64,000 nt of DNA, taken from contig OZ246887.1 of the NCBI GenBank assembly GCA_965231765.1, forward strand, positions 5,270,001 through 5,334,000, written 5' to 3'. Origin of the DNA: JAAXHF01 sp963665955 (lineage in GTDB: Bacteria; Desulfobacterota; Binatia; Bin18). Numbering within the stretch: position 1 is the stretch's first letter; every line of letters starts with the position of its first letter. Below the pieces are notes generated by a model. It saw only the letters and a program-made list of their open reading frames with translations, made no database searches and had not been told where the DNA came from. Shown in pieces: positions 8,846-18,229 of the stretch. Position numbers and translations under genes: made by a program.

Positions 8846-8964
8846 TCTTTGGACCTGGTCAGATCTAACAGGATCTGTTCAGCTGTTCCTCTCAAATCCC
8901 TCATTCCAATTTCCGACCCATTGAGACGAGACTTCTACCCCCGACCTACCCAACGGAGACCCAC

Positions 8965-9333
8965 ATGACGAACTACACTCCGCTCAATTTTCAGGAAAAG
9001 CTGGCCAAATTCAGCGATCACTGGTCCCCCAAGGTCATCGCCGAGATGAATGATTACCAGTTCAAACTGGTCAAGGTCCAAGGTGACTTTGTCTGGCATG
9101 AGCACTCAGACACCGATGAGGTCTTTATCGTGCTGGATGGGCAGCTGACCATCGAGTTCCGATATGGAGCGGTTGCCTTGTCGACTGGTGAGATGTTCGT
9201 GGTACCCAAAGGTGTCGAGCACAAACCCTGCGCGGAGCAGGAGTGCCATATGCTGCTGGTTGAGCCTCGGGGCGTGCGCAATACAGGCGATGTTGGGGGC
9301 GAAAAGACCGCTGACAACGACGTATGGGTATAA
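8965..9333 (+). CDS. Cupin-domain protein
   Basis: A 122-residue single-domain cupin. Cupin motif 1 is visible as WHEHSDTDEVFIVLDGQL (His, His, Glu ligands near residues 47-53) and motif 2 as VVPKGVEHKPCA (His near 89), so a metal-binding beta barrel is expected. This is close to the small mannose-6-phosphate-isomerase-like cupins with no fixed function. The next gene (YihY family) begins 12 bp downstream, but it is functionally unrelated. Confidence 0.86.
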   Translation: MTNYTPLNFQEKLAKFSDHWSPKVIAEMNDYQFKLVKVQGDFVWHEHSDTDEVFIVLDGQLTIEFRYGAVALSTGEMFVVPKGVEHKPCAEQECHMLLVEPRGVRNTGDVGGEKTADNDVWV

Positions 9334-9345
9334 ATCAGCCAGCAC

Positions 9346-10647
9346 ATGTCAGTTTCTCGGCCGAGCAGCTATACTAGGAGGGTGTTTACCTCGTCGTATG
9401 TGACTCGTTTCACGACCCACGTTGTGCATTTTGTCAGTGTGGCGGCCTGGCGGCTGCGCGAAGACTTGCTGCATTTGCAGGCAATGGCGCTGACCTACGC
9501 CATGCTGCTGGCGCTGATTCCTTCTCTGGCCGTGACGTTTGCCGTCTTAAAAGCCTTTGGGGTACAAAGCCAGATTGAGCCGTTTCTGGTTCAAGTCTTT
9601 GAGCCGCTCGGCCCTGAAGGCGTTGAAGTGGCTCGGCGTATTGTCGAGGTTGTCAATAATATTCAAGTTGGTGTGCTTGGCGTTGTTGGGGTGGTCTTAC
9701 TGTTCTACACGGTCATTTTCCTGGTTGGTGAGATCGAAAGCGCGCTGAATCGGATCTGGCGGGCGCGACGCCCACGCAGTTGGAGTCGGCGGTTGAGCGG
9801 CTATTTGAGTGTCCTACTGATTGGTTCGGTGTTGGTCTTTATGAGCCTCACTCTGACTGCTTCCCTACAAAGTTATTGGGTCGTACAGCGTGCCATGGAG
9901 ATCCAACCGTTTGGACCAATTCTCGCCACCCGCGGGACGCGCTTGCTGCTCGTGTGGCTCGCCTTCACATTTTTATATCGTTTTATTCCCCATACCAGGG
10001 TGCATTTGATCTCAGCCCTGATTGCTGGCGGAGTTGCCAGCCTGCTGTGGCAACTGGCTGGTGTGGTGTTCACCGCGTTCTTTGCGGGGTCGGCTCGGTA
10101 CGCGGCCATCTATTCGAGCTTTGCTGTGTTGATTCTGTCGTTGCTGTGGCTGTATGTCGGCTGGTTGATCGTCTTAATTGGTGCGGAAGTTGCCTATTTC
10201 CATCAGCACCCGACTGATTACTTCAAAAAGGAAGCGGCTCGACGAGACAGCTATGGGGCACGGGAGCAGCTGGTGTTGGCGATGCTGATTGCAATTACTC
10301 AGCGCGCGCTTGACGCTAGACCACCTTGGGCTGCGGCAGAACTGGCGGCACGCCTCCAAGTGCCACTGTCCAGTCTGGAAGACTGCCTCGATCGATTTGT
10401 ACACAACGGCATTCTGCTCCGAGCGACCGAGCCAGCCTGGATTACGCTGGGCCGGCCACCAGAGCGGATAAGTCTGGTCGAGATCCTCGACACCCTGCGT
10501 GGAGCCAAATCTAGCCTCCCGAGCGGTGAAGACGAGGATCCTATTGCCGATATATTGCAGCGACGAGATCATGCCGTACAGCAGGCGCTGACTGGGGTAA
10601 CGCTCAGCGATCTTTGTGCAAAGACAGACAACACCACAACTGGATAG
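9346..10647 (+). CDS. YihY/BrkB family inner-membrane protein (first paralogue)
   Basis: A 433-residue YihY/UPF0761 protein with about six membrane segments (around residues 45-75, 110-135, 150-175, 195-215, 225-250 and 260-285). The family hallmark LTYAMLLALIPSLAVTF is followed by a ~140-residue soluble C-terminal region that resembles a winged-helix fold (WAAAELAARLQVPLSSLEDC). Function is unproven; the family was once mis-described as RNase BN. ATG 9346 is used; GTG 9400 is an alternative because an AGGAGG lies at 9376. A second paralogue flanks the other side of the pqi operon at 15.2 kb. Confidence 0.85.
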   Translation: MSVSRPSSYTRRVFTSSYVTRFTTHVVHFVSVAAWRLREDLLHLQAMALTYAMLLALIPSLAVTFAVLKAFGVQSQIEPFLVQVFEPLGPEGVEVARRIVEVVNNIQVGVLGVVGVVLLFYTVIFLVGEIESALNRIWRARRPRSWSRRLSGYLSVLLIGSVLVFMSLTLTASLQSYWVVQRAMEIQPFGPILATRGTRLLLVWLAFTFLYRFIPHTRVHLISALIAGGVASLLWQLAGVVFTAFFAGSARYAAIYSSFAVLILSLLWLYVGWLIVLIGAEVAYFHQHPTDYFKKEAARRDSYGAREQLVLAMLIAITQRALDARPPWAAAELAARLQVPLSSLEDCLDRFVHNGILLRATEPAWITLGRPPERISLVEILDTLRGAKSSLPSGEDEDPIADILQRRDHAVQQALTGVTLSDLCAKTDNTTTG

Positions 10648-10761
10648 GATGGGCCTTAGAAAGGGGCAGCGGATATAGACGGGTGCCACTTGCATTGCTA
10701 TCTGCGGCATGATGTCACTTCGAGCATCTTACATGAATATCGTCATACAGGAGGAGTATTG

Positions 10762-11490
10762 ATGGGGGCTGGTGTTTGCTTGGAACAGGCTGGGGGGCGA
10801 GGCTTCGGAGCTTTCAGAGTTTGCGGAGTCTTGGGGCTGCTGCTTGGATTCGTGCTGCCAGTTCGGGCTGAGCATGTCGCGCATACGATTGATTTTACTG
10901 GCCAGCCGGATGGCCCGGCGATCGAGTGGTTACAAAACCAAGGTTTTACATTGCGACTGGATGCCGATGAACTCCAGCCGCACTTCAAAAACAACCGACT
11001 CGTCTTGCAGACCGATCAGCAACGCGCGGGTTTGTTCGAATATCCTCTCAATCTTCCCGATATCACCCATATGCGGATTCACTGGGGGGTGGAACGTTTT
11101 CCTCAGGGGGCGGATTGGGACAAGGGCACGCGGGCGGTCGCCCTGGCCGTCATGACATCATTTGGCACGGAGAAGCTGAGTAGTGGCGCGTTGTATATTC
11201 CTAACGCCCCATACTTCATCGGACTCTTTTTAGGCCAACGAGAGCAGGAACAGCGTGCCTATCTGGGCCGTTACTACACGCATGGTGGGCGCTATTTTTG
11301 TACCGCGTGTCCAGCTCCGCCGGGTAAGACGATCGTGACTGAGTTCGACCTGGTGCGGGTATTTCGTGAACAGTTTGCCAAAACTGAGCTGCCGCCAATC
11401 AGCCGCCTTGGCTTTCAGATGAACACTAAAGGCACCCGCTCTGGGGCAACGGCTTTTCTGGAAAAGGTTGAATATCTGGCTGAGGAGTAG
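10762..11490 (+). CDS. Secreted protein of unknown function
   Basis: About 242 residues from ATG 10762, which follows a GGAGGAG ribosome-binding site and is preferred over the upstream in-frame start. An N-terminal signal peptide (VCGVLGLLLGFVLPVRA) precedes a mature domain of ~205 residues rich in predicted beta strands and aromatics, with one CTAC Cys pair. It is faintly reminiscent of DUF3047-type periplasmic proteins, but this is not assignable with confidence. Position between the YihY paralogue and the pqi genes suggests an envelope role, by inference only. Confidence 0.7.
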   Translation: MGAGVCLEQAGGRGFGAFRVCGVLGLLLGFVLPVRAEHVAHTIDFTGQPDGPAIEWLQNQGFTLRLDADELQPHFKNNRLVLQTDQQRAGLFEYPLNLPDITHMRIHWGVERFPQGADWDKGTRAVALAVMTSFGTEKLSSGALYIPNAPYFIGLFLGQREQEQRAYLGRYYTHGGRYFCTACPAPPGKTIVTEFDLVRVFREQFAKTELPPISRLGFQMNTKGTRSGATAFLEKVEYLAEE

Positions 11491-11604
11491 ACTCTCGCTC
11501 ATCCCTCAACCATAACGAAACTGTACATCTTCACCATCTCTTCCTCCTCTTTTTCTTCCTCTTGCGGGAATCCCTGGCAATTTTCTTGACCGCCCCGCTT
11601 TGGT

Positions 11605-12267
11605 ATGATGTGGGACAGTATTCGTCACAGGAGTGGCGAGAGAGGCATACTCCGAACACTCGTGAAACACATCACTGCTTGCCACGAATGTGATTTATAC
11701 CTTGAGCTGCCCGCGTTACGCGAAGGCGAGAAGGCGACCTGTCCCCGGTGTGGGCATATCATCAGCGTGCTTGGCTGGAATGCTTTGAATCGGGCTCTTG
11801 CCTATGCCCTGGCGGCTCTTGTTTTCCTCGTCGTGGCGAATGCCTTTCCTTTTCTGGCCTTTCGCTCCCAAGGCCAGGAACAAGTGATGACGTTACTGCA
11901 AAGTGTGACCGCATTGTACGCTGAGGGGTATGCCGCGCTGGCTGCGCTTATTTTGTTCTTGATCGTCCTTATCCCAGCCCTGCTGCTGGTAGGCGTTGTC
12001 TACCTGTGTCTGCCCCTCAGGTTTGGTCGATGTGCCTTGGCTGCATTCCCCATCTGCAAATGGTTGTTTGTGCTCACACGGTGGTCCATGGTCGAAGTCT
12101 TTCTGATTGGCGTCCTGGTCAGCCTGATCAAAATTGTAGATCTGGCCCAAGTGATCTTAGGGATTTCGTTCTGGGCGTATATTGCGTTTAGCCTCGTTTT
12201 GACTGCCATGCTGGCCAATCTGGATCGGCATCAATTATGGGATTGGTTGGAGGAGGCACGCGGATGA
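11605..12267 (+). CDS. pqiA: PqiA-type membrane protein, first half
   Basis: About 220 residues: an N-terminal zinc ribbon (HECDLYLEL ... CPRCGH, two Cys-containing knuckles) and then four membrane segments. The family signature WSMVEVFLIGVLVSLIKI occurs near residue 155. PqiA proteins partner PqiB in transporting lipids between membranes. E. coli PqiA carries two such halves in one chain; here the second half is a separate gene overlapping by 4 bp. ATG 11605 is used, but a start nearer the zinc ribbon (around VKHITACHE, GTG 11659) is possible. Confidence 0.85.
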   Translation: MMWDSIRHRSGERGILRTLVKHITACHECDLYLELPALREGEKATCPRCGHIISVLGWNALNRALAYALAALVFLVVANAFPFLAFRSQGQEQVMTLLQSVTALYAEGYAALAALILFLIVLIPALLLVGVVYLCLPLRFGRCALAAFPICKWLFVLTRWSMVEVFLIGVLVSLIKIVDLAQVILGISFWAYIAFSLVLTAMLANLDRHQLWDWLEEARG

Positions 12268-12899
12268 CGTCAGACAACGCTGCTCTGTATTCGGCCAAGA
12301 GCGCTGCGGCAAAGGGACTCGCCCTGTGTCATACCTGTGGCAAGCTCTCACCAATTGCGATCGGCGCATGTCCACGCTGCCGGACAACTTTGCATGTCCG
12401 CAAGCCGGACAGTATACAGCGCACCTGGGCACTGCTACTGACGGCTGGGGTGTTATATATCCCCGCCAATGTGCTGCCGATTATGCAGACGGAGATTTTT
12501 GGGCGGGTGAGTGACAGCACCATATTCGGGGGCGTGGTTGTCTTGTGGGAACACGGCTCCTACCCTGTGGCTCTGGTTATCTTGATCGCGAGTGTCTTTA
12601 TACCGTTGGCCAAACTGTTTGCTCTGGTGTGGTTGTCTTTTTCGGTCAGCCGTCAGCACCAAACCCGGCCTCGTGAGCGTACCGTCCTATACCGGCTGAC
12701 TGAGTTGGTCGGACGCTGGTCTATGGTCGATGTCTTTGTCGTCGCCATTCTCGTTGCCCTCATTCAGTTAGGAGGCTTAATGTCGATTCGCCCAGGACCG
12801 GCGTCGCTTGCCTTTGCTGGAGTGGTGATTGTGACTATGTTCGCCGCTATGAGCTTTGACCCGCGACTCATCTGGGACACACTCGAGGGGGACGCATGA
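12264..12899 (+). CDS. pqiA: PqiA-type membrane protein, second half
   Basis: About 211 residues. The ATG at 12264 overlaps the preceding TGA (ATGA) and so fixes the start. An N-terminal zinc ribbon (LCHTCGKL ... GACPRCRTTL) is followed by four membrane segments and the signature GRWSMVDVFVVAILVALIQL near residue 150. Together with the preceding gene it equals a full-length PqiA split at the natural domain boundary. Its own stop overlaps the pqiB start in the same ATGA fashion, so the four pqi genes are translationally coupled. Confidence 0.87.
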   Translation: MTSDNAALYSAKSAAAKGLALCHTCGKLSPIAIGACPRCRTTLHVRKPDSIQRTWALLLTAGVLYIPANVLPIMQTEIFGRVSDSTIFGGVVVLWEHGSYPVALVILIASVFIPLAKLFALVWLSFSVSRQHQTRPRERTVLYRLTELVGRWSMVDVFVVAILVALIQLGGLMSIRPGPASLAFAGVVIVTMFAAMSFDPRLIWDTLEGDA

Positions 12900-14545
12900 G
12901 TGAGCAGGAACCCCAAGCGCAGGCCGAGATCACACCTAGTCGGCGCCTGTCAGTCGTGTGGATCGTGCCCATCGTTGCGCTCGGGTTGGGGATCTGGATG
13001 GCGTTTTATACTTTCTCGACTCGCGGTCCGCTGATCACGATTCGCTTTGCGACCGCAGAAGGGATTGAGGCTGGCAAAACAAAAATTAAAGCCTTGAGTG
13101 TTGACGTAGGTCAGGTCGAGAGTGTGCACCTACATACCGATATGAGCGGGATCGAGGTCAGCGCCCGACTGGACAAAGAGGTGACTGACCTGTTGCGGGA
13201 CGATACCCAATTCTGGGTTGTCCGGCCGCGTATCGGGAGTGCTGGCATTTCTGGCTTGGGGACCTTGCTGTCTGGCGCGTATATCGAGCTGTCTCCAGGC
13301 CAGGGAGAGATGGGCCAAGACGCGTTTGTCGGTCTGGAGCACGTGCCGGTCACCCCGCTTGGTACCCCGGGAGTACATGTCACCTTGATTGGTAAGGGGG
13401 ACAAGTCTCTCAGTTCAGGCGATCCGGTCCTGTATCATGGCTTTATCGTTGGCCGGGTGGAGAGTGTGGAATTTAACACCTCTGATCGTGAAGCGTACTA
13501 CCAGCTTTTTATTCGAGCGCCGTATAACGATTTCGTGACAACGAATACACGCTTTTGGAATATCAGTGGACTAAATGTGCGGACTTCGACCGATGGAATT
13601 CAGGTTGATACGGGCTCTCTTGAAAGTATTTTAGTGGGTGGAGTGGCTTTTGCAGTGCCGGATGGTATGCCACTTGGGGAGACGATTAACGGCCAAGCAA
13701 AATTTCGACTGTATCCGGAGCGGCACCAGATCAACGAACGTGATTTTGAGTATTATCTTGAATACGTATTGCTTCCAGACGCGTCGATCCGTGGACTCAA
13801 AGCTGGAGCACCGGTCGAATACCTCGGCGTCCGGGTTGGAACCGTGATCAGTGCTAACTTACCCTATACAGACGACAATAGTGCCTTGGATGAAGCCAGC
13901 ATTCCGGTCCTGATTCGTGTTGAACCCGGTCGGATGGGGTTGAGTGATGACCCACAGGCTGTTGCTGCGGTACGGGAACGGGTTCCAGAGTTAGTGCACA
14001 AACGGGGGCTGCGTGCCACATTGAAAGCCGGCAATCTCTTCACTGGCAGTTTATATGTCGATCTGAATTTCTACCCAGATGCGCAACCAGTCAGCCTGAA
14101 GACATTTAGACAGTATCCGGTCCTGCCTACGGTCTCGAGTGGATTTGCCCAACTTGAAGCGCGGCTTGATGCGGTCTTGCAGAAATTACAAAAGTTGCCT
14201 ATCGAACCAATTTTACAAGATGCCAGCGGAGTGCTGACCGAGACCCAAAAAACCTTGCAAGGTGTGCAGTCCACGCTCGGGGGGCTCGAAAAGCTCTTGG
14301 CCCAAGAATCCTTGCAAACGATTCCCTACAGCCTCAACGCTAGCTTGGAAGAACTGACCGAAGCCCTGCGTAGCTTCTCCTCTGACTCGCCTCTGTATCA
14401 AGATGTAGACCGCTCACTTGAAAAGCTCCAGGATTTGATCTGGGACCTACAGCCCTTAGTGAAAGCGCTCAGTAATAAACCCAATTCCTTGCTGTTTGGC
14501 GGACCTCAGGCGGCTGATCCCGAGCCACAAGGAAGAAAAAGGTGA
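12896..14545 (+). CDS. pqiB: PqiB-type MCE protein
   Basis: A 549-residue MCE-domain protein anchored by one N-terminal membrane helix (VVWIVPIVALGLGIWMAFYT). Three MCE repeats follow (about 42-135, 158-260 and 285-400), each beginning with the TIRFATAEGIEAGKTKIK-like or GDPVLYHGFIVGRVESV-like pattern. A C-terminal coiled coil (about 410-520) should stack into a tube spanning the periplasm, as established for E. coli PqiB. Start ATG overlaps the preceding stop. It forms a unit with the two PqiA halves and the PqiC lipoprotein. Confidence 0.92.
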   Translation: MSEQEPQAQAEITPSRRLSVVWIVPIVALGLGIWMAFYTFSTRGPLITIRFATAEGIEAGKTKIKALSVDVGQVESVHLHTDMSGIEVSARLDKEVTDLLRDDTQFWVVRPRIGSAGISGLGTLLSGAYIELSPGQGEMGQDAFVGLEHVPVTPLGTPGVHVTLIGKGDKSLSSGDPVLYHGFIVGRVESVEFNTSDREAYYQLFIRAPYNDFVTTNTRFWNISGLNVRTSTDGIQVDTGSLESILVGGVAFAVPDGMPLGETINGQAKFRLYPERHQINERDFEYYLEYVLLPDASIRGLKAGAPVEYLGVRVGTVISANLPYTDDNSALDEASIPVLIRVEPGRMGLSDDPQAVAAVRERVPELVHKRGLRATLKAGNLFTGSLYVDLNFYPDAQPVSLKTFRQYPVLPTVSSGFAQLEARLDAVLQKLQKLPIEPILQDASGVLTETQKTLQGVQSTLGGLEKLLAQESLQTIPYSLNASLEELTEALRSFSSDSPLYQDVDRSLEKLQDLIWDLQPLVKALSNKPNSLLFGGPQAADPEPQGRKR

Positions 14546-15150
14546 AGCGCCTCAGCCTGCCACATCTGCCAAATTTCTTCTGCCTGGGCCTGCTCCTGAG
14601 CACTGCATGTGCAGCCGCTCCTCCCCAGATCCAGCATTATGTGCTGGAAACGACGGCCAAGCCGTCTGTCCAGCCGTCTGTCATAAGCGCTGCTGCCGAT
14701 AAGGTCGGCGCCGCTTTAGTCGTTGTTGGGCCTGTTAACTTGGCTGAATACCTGGATCAACCGAGTTTGGTCATGCAGCAGGGCGGGCATACGTTTCATG
14801 TCGCCCAGTACCATGTCTGGGCAGAAGATCTCAGCCGCGCGCTGACACGCGCGCTGGTACATGATCTTGATCGGCAGGACACCCCGTATCGGTTCGAAGA
14901 TCGTGCCGACCAGCACAGCGACACGGCCGTGCGCCACATCAGGCTGCGGATTGATCAGTTTCATCCAACCGACCAGAGCCAAGTTGTTTTGGCCGGGCAG
15001 TATTGGATCTACCAAAAAAAGGAATTGCTGGCCCGGCGCAGTTTTGCGCTCCAGACTCCTCTACAAGAAAACGGCTATCCGCATGCGGTGGATAGCATGC
15101 GCCACATTGTGCAGCAGCTGGCAGCTCAGCTGGCCGAGGCGCTTCGCTGA
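14542..15150 (+). CDS. pqiC: PqiC-type outer-membrane lipoprotein
   Basis: About 202 residues with a lipoprotein signal peptide ending in a lipobox (LLLSTAC, Cys about 23) and an ABC-transport-auxiliary/PqiC domain. The PqiC pattern is visible as HYVLETTA near the start, then LAEYLDQP and the YHVWAEDLSRALTRAL segment. PqiC joins PqiB to the outer membrane. The start is GTG at 14542, overlapping the pqiB TGA (GTGA), which completes a four-gene overlapping operon. Confidence 0.85.
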   Translation: MKRLSLPHLPNFFCLGLLLSTACAAAPPQIQHYVLETTAKPSVQPSVISAAADKVGAALVVVGPVNLAEYLDQPSLVMQQGGHTFHVAQYHVWAEDLSRALTRALVHDLDRQDTPYRFEDRADQHSDTAVRHIRLRIDQFHPTDQSQVVLAGQYWIYQKKELLARRSFALQTPLQENGYPHAVDSMRHIVQQLAAQLAEALR

Positions 15151-15216
15151 ATGGAGCATGTGTGGAGTATTCTATGCTAGAGGAGAGTCAACAGGACGAG
15201 AGGGGAGGGCATAGAT

Positions 15217-16668
15217 ATGGCTCTTCAGTTTGACAAGATTCTAGATCTGGACCTTGAGGATTTATGGACAACTGATATCGCTGCCCTGACTGGACTTGCA
15301 CGGGTCAAGGTGCGCGGCGCGCGCCTTGGTATCCTGCTGTTTGAAGAATTCAAGCGCGGTATGCTCGACCTGCAGGCCAAGAGCTTGGTATATACAACTC
15401 TTCTGTCCCTGGTCCCATTCCTGGCCGTGACTTTCTCTATCCTGACGGCTTTTGGAGCAAGTCAGGAAATCGGGCCCGTCCTCAAATCTTTGTTCAAACC
15501 CCTCGGCGTCCAGGGCAGCACGGTTGTCTCACAGTGGGTGGTCGAGTTTGTGAAAAATGTCCAAGTTGGGGTGCTCGGTGTTCTCGGCTTTGTGACCCTC
15601 TTTTATTTTGTGCTGTCATTGGTCGGCAAGATTGAAAACGCGCTGAATTATATTTGGCGGGTGCCCCGTGGGCGTCCGTTGACCCGCCGTTTTACCGATT
15701 ATTTGAGTGTTGTGCTCGTCGGTCCGACACTGCTGTTTACCGCTTTTACGCTGACTGCTTCGGCTCAGAGTCACTGGCTTATCCAGTATCTGCTGGAGGT
15801 GGAAACACTCGGTGTGGTGTTTGTGATGATCACGCGAGTGATGCCGTTTCTGGTCCTGTGCGGCATGTTTACCTTTCTGTACAAGTTTCTCCCAAATACG
15901 CATGTCCAGTTCCGCTCTGCTTTACTTGGAGGGGCGACTGCCAGCCTGCTGTGGATTATTGCTGGAGCTGTTTTTACGGCTTTTGTGGCCGATGCCCCGG
16001 ATCGGGTGGCCATTTATCGCAGTTTTGCAGTCGCCATCTTTTTCTTTATCTGGTTGTATCTGGGCTGGTGTGTGATTCTGATCGGCAGTCTCGTGGCGTA
16101 TCTCCACCAGCATGCCGAAACCCGCTTCGAGTCCCTGTCGCGGCGCGAGCATGGGGCACTCTTTCACGTCCAACTGGCCTTATCGATATTGGTCACGATT
16201 ACGCGTCGGTATCTGGCTGGGGCAACCCCCTGGCCATCTATCGATCTGGCGACGGAACTCCAGGTCTCTCCAGCAGAGCTTGAAGATGTGGTGGAGCTGT
16301 GTGTGAATACCGGCATTCTGTGTCGGACGGCCGAGCCCGAAGGGCTGGTCCTTGGCCGTCCCCCCGAAGCTGTTGCCGTTGCTGATGTCTTTGCCATTAT
16401 CGAAAGAGCGGACGAAATACAGGTTGACGCGGGGCGTAGGAGCGAGAATTCTGTTGGACAGGTACTGGCGCAGCGCAGTCAGGCTCTTCGCCACTCTTTC
16501 GCTGAGGTGACGCTACGGTCTCTAGCTCTCACTGCGAGTGGGATAGCACTAGCGGCGTCTGCATCTGTGGCATCGGATGAGTCAGAGGCTGAGGAGTCAG
16601 AAAACGGCCTCGCTGATTCGGCTGCTATCGTTTTGACGGAAGGCGTCCCGACCGCTCCGTCGATCTGA
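15217..16668 (+). CDS. YihY/BrkB family inner-membrane protein (second paralogue)
   Basis: A 483-residue paralogue of the gene at 9.3 kb. It shares the SLVYTTLLSLVPFLAVTFSI signature, six membrane segments, the VGVLGVLGFVTLFY helix and a winged-helix-like soluble tail (WPSIDLATELQVSPAELEDV). It differs by a longer N-terminus (about 45 residues before the first helix) and an acidic C-terminal extension of about 40 residues. The two copies bracket the secreted protein and pqi genes, suggesting duplication within an envelope-maintenance cluster. ATG 15217 follows a GAGGGGAGGG ribosome-binding stretch. Confidence 0.87.
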   Translation: MALQFDKILDLDLEDLWTTDIAALTGLARVKVRGARLGILLFEEFKRGMLDLQAKSLVYTTLLSLVPFLAVTFSILTAFGASQEIGPVLKSLFKPLGVQGSTVVSQWVVEFVKNVQVGVLGVLGFVTLFYFVLSLVGKIENALNYIWRVPRGRPLTRRFTDYLSVVLVGPTLLFTAFTLTASAQSHWLIQYLLEVETLGVVFVMITRVMPFLVLCGMFTFLYKFLPNTHVQFRSALLGGATASLLWIIAGAVFTAFVADAPDRVAIYRSFAVAIFFFIWLYLGWCVILIGSLVAYLHQHAETRFESLSRREHGALFHVQLALSILVTITRRYLAGATPWPSIDLATELQVSPAELEDVVELCVNTGILCRTAEPEGLVLGRPPEAVAVADVFAIIERADEIQVDAGRRSENSVGQVLAQRSQALRHSFAEVTLRSLALTASGIALAASASVASDESEAEESENGLADSAAIVLTEGVPTAPSI

Positions 16669-16741
16669 AATGGTCCGGCTGAAACATGAGCCAAATTAAA
16701 CACCGGTGCTGTTTCCGCAAGCGTCAGAAAACTGCCCCGAA

Positions 16742-16771
16742 GAAGGGCACAGATCGCTCTTTTTGCCCTTC
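16742..16771 (+). promoter_or_regulatory. Hairpin ahead of the Atg22-like transporter gene
   Basis: Inverted repeat GAAGGGCA (16742-16749) and TGCCCTTC (16764-16771) with a 14-base loop, 23 bp before the transporter ATG. A T-run lies inside the loop rather than after the stem, so it is an imperfect terminator candidate. A leader hairpin or the end of the YihY transcript are the options. Confidence 0.35.
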
Positions 16772-16794
16772 GATGCATATTGGGGATACAGATC

Positions 16795-18138
16795 ATGCGT
16801 TTGAGAGCTGAGACGCTGCATGCGCTCGGACTTGGTCGCCCCGAGCTACGTGCCTGGGCGCTGTACGACTGGGCCAATTCGGCATTTTTCACCACCATTG
16901 TTGCGGCTGTCTTTCCAGTCTATTTCAGCTCAGTCGCTGCGGCGGACTTACCACCCAGTGTGGCAACCGCCCGCTATGCGGCGATGACCACCCTCGCTCT
17001 GGTACTGATTGCCGTCTGCGCGCCCATCCTGGGCGCCTGGGCCGATTTCGCCGCGATACGCAAAAAACTCCTGGCTGTCTTTCTCGGCTTTGGCGTGTGC
17101 GCTACCGCTGGTATGGGTTGGATCTATCCCGGTGACTGGCAGCTGGCAGCTGGCTTATTTATTGTTGCCAATATCGGCGTATCCGGCAGTATGATTTTTT
17201 ATGACTCGCTGCTGCCCCATATTGCCACAGACGATGAGATTGATCGTGTATCTACCGCTGGCTACGCCCTTGGCTATCTGGGCGGCGGGCTGCTGCTGGC
17301 GCTCAACTTAGCCTGGATTCAGTTCCCAGAATGGTTTGGCATTGCCGATGCGGCAGCCGCAAGTCGGTTATCGTTTGTGAGTGTAGCGGTCTGGTGGCTG
17401 GTCTTCTCGATTCCGCTTTTTCGCCAGGTGGTGGAACCCGCCAGCAGCACGCCTCCGCACGTTGAGCGGCATGGCACTCCGCATATCAACCCACCTGGCT
17501 TGCTCCTGCGTGGTGTTGTGGGCCGTCTGCGCCAATCCATTCGTGAATTTCGGGTGTACAAAAACGCTGGGCTGCTGCTCCTGGCTTTTGTCATTTATAA
17601 CGACGGCGTCGGCACGATCATCCGTATGGCGGCGATTTATGGCACGGAGATTGGTCTATCACAGAGCGTGCTGATCTCGGCTATTTTGCTGGTCCAGTTC
17701 ATCGGCATGCCAGCCGCTTTTGCCTTTGGCAGCTTGGCCGGAAGGATTGGCGCTAAGGCCGGGATCTTTCTTGCCCTGAGCGTCTATATGATTGTAAGTG
17801 TCGTCGGCTATTATATGTCTACGGCATTCCACTTCTACTCGCTCGCTATCTTAGTTGGCCTGGTCCAGGGCGGCTGCCAAGCGCTCAGCCGTTCGCTCTT
17901 TGCGAGTATGATTCCGCGCCATCAATCGACCCAGTTCTTTAGTTTCTTTGCTGTGTGTGAAAAATTTGCCGGGATTTTCGGACCAGCTATTTTTGCTGGA
18001 ATAGCGATGGCAACCGGATCAAGTCGGGCGGCAATTCTGGCTGTGACGCTGTTTTTTGTGGTGGGTGGGGTATTGTTGAGTTTTGTGAATGTTGAAGAAG
18101 GCCAGCGGGTGGTACGGGAGACGAAGAGACACAGCTAA
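16795..18138 (+). CDS. MFS transporter, UMF1/Atg22-like family
   Basis: About 447 residues with roughly 12 membrane segments. The N-terminal ALYDWANSAFFTTIVAAVF signature is characteristic of the Atg22/UMF1 branch of the major facilitator superfamily, which includes fungal vacuolar amino-acid exporters and many bacterial members of unknown substrate. ATG 16795 is preferred over the TTG at 16780 because GGGGATA lies just upstream. The NorD-like gene starts about 90 bp downstream on the same strand. Confidence 0.88.
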   Translation: MRLRAETLHALGLGRPELRAWALYDWANSAFFTTIVAAVFPVYFSSVAAADLPPSVATARYAAMTTLALVLIAVCAPILGAWADFAAIRKKLLAVFLGFGVCATAGMGWIYPGDWQLAAGLFIVANIGVSGSMIFYDSLLPHIATDDEIDRVSTAGYALGYLGGGLLLALNLAWIQFPEWFGIADAAAASRLSFVSVAVWWLVFSIPLFRQVVEPASSTPPHVERHGTPHINPPGLLLRGVVGRLRQSIREFRVYKNAGLLLLAFVIYNDGVGTIIRMAAIYGTEIGLSQSVLISAILLVQFIGMPAAFAFGSLAGRIGAKAGIFLALSVYMIVSVVGYYMSTAFHFYSLAILVGLVQGGCQALSRSLFASMIPRHQSTQFFSFFAVCEKFAGIFGPAIFAGIAMATGSSRAAILAVTLFFVVGGVLLSFVNVEEGQRVVRETKRHS

Positions 18139-18229
18139 AGAAGAAGCGCCACCTCATCTTGTTCTTCGCCCAGCATTCTTATACACGAGGCAGTTACACG
18201 GGGCACAAACAAGAGGAGATCTACCATCG

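Noticed and set aside
8713..8904. 63-codon minus-strand frame opposite the GrpB remnant
   Set aside because: It lacks any recognisable pattern and overlaps the clearly GrpB-like + strand fragment.
12261..12270. Sequencing frameshift splitting one PqiA gene
   Set aside because: The second half has its own zinc ribbon, begins with ATG in a clean ATGA overlap, and neighbouring junctions have the same overlap style, so two genes are more likely.
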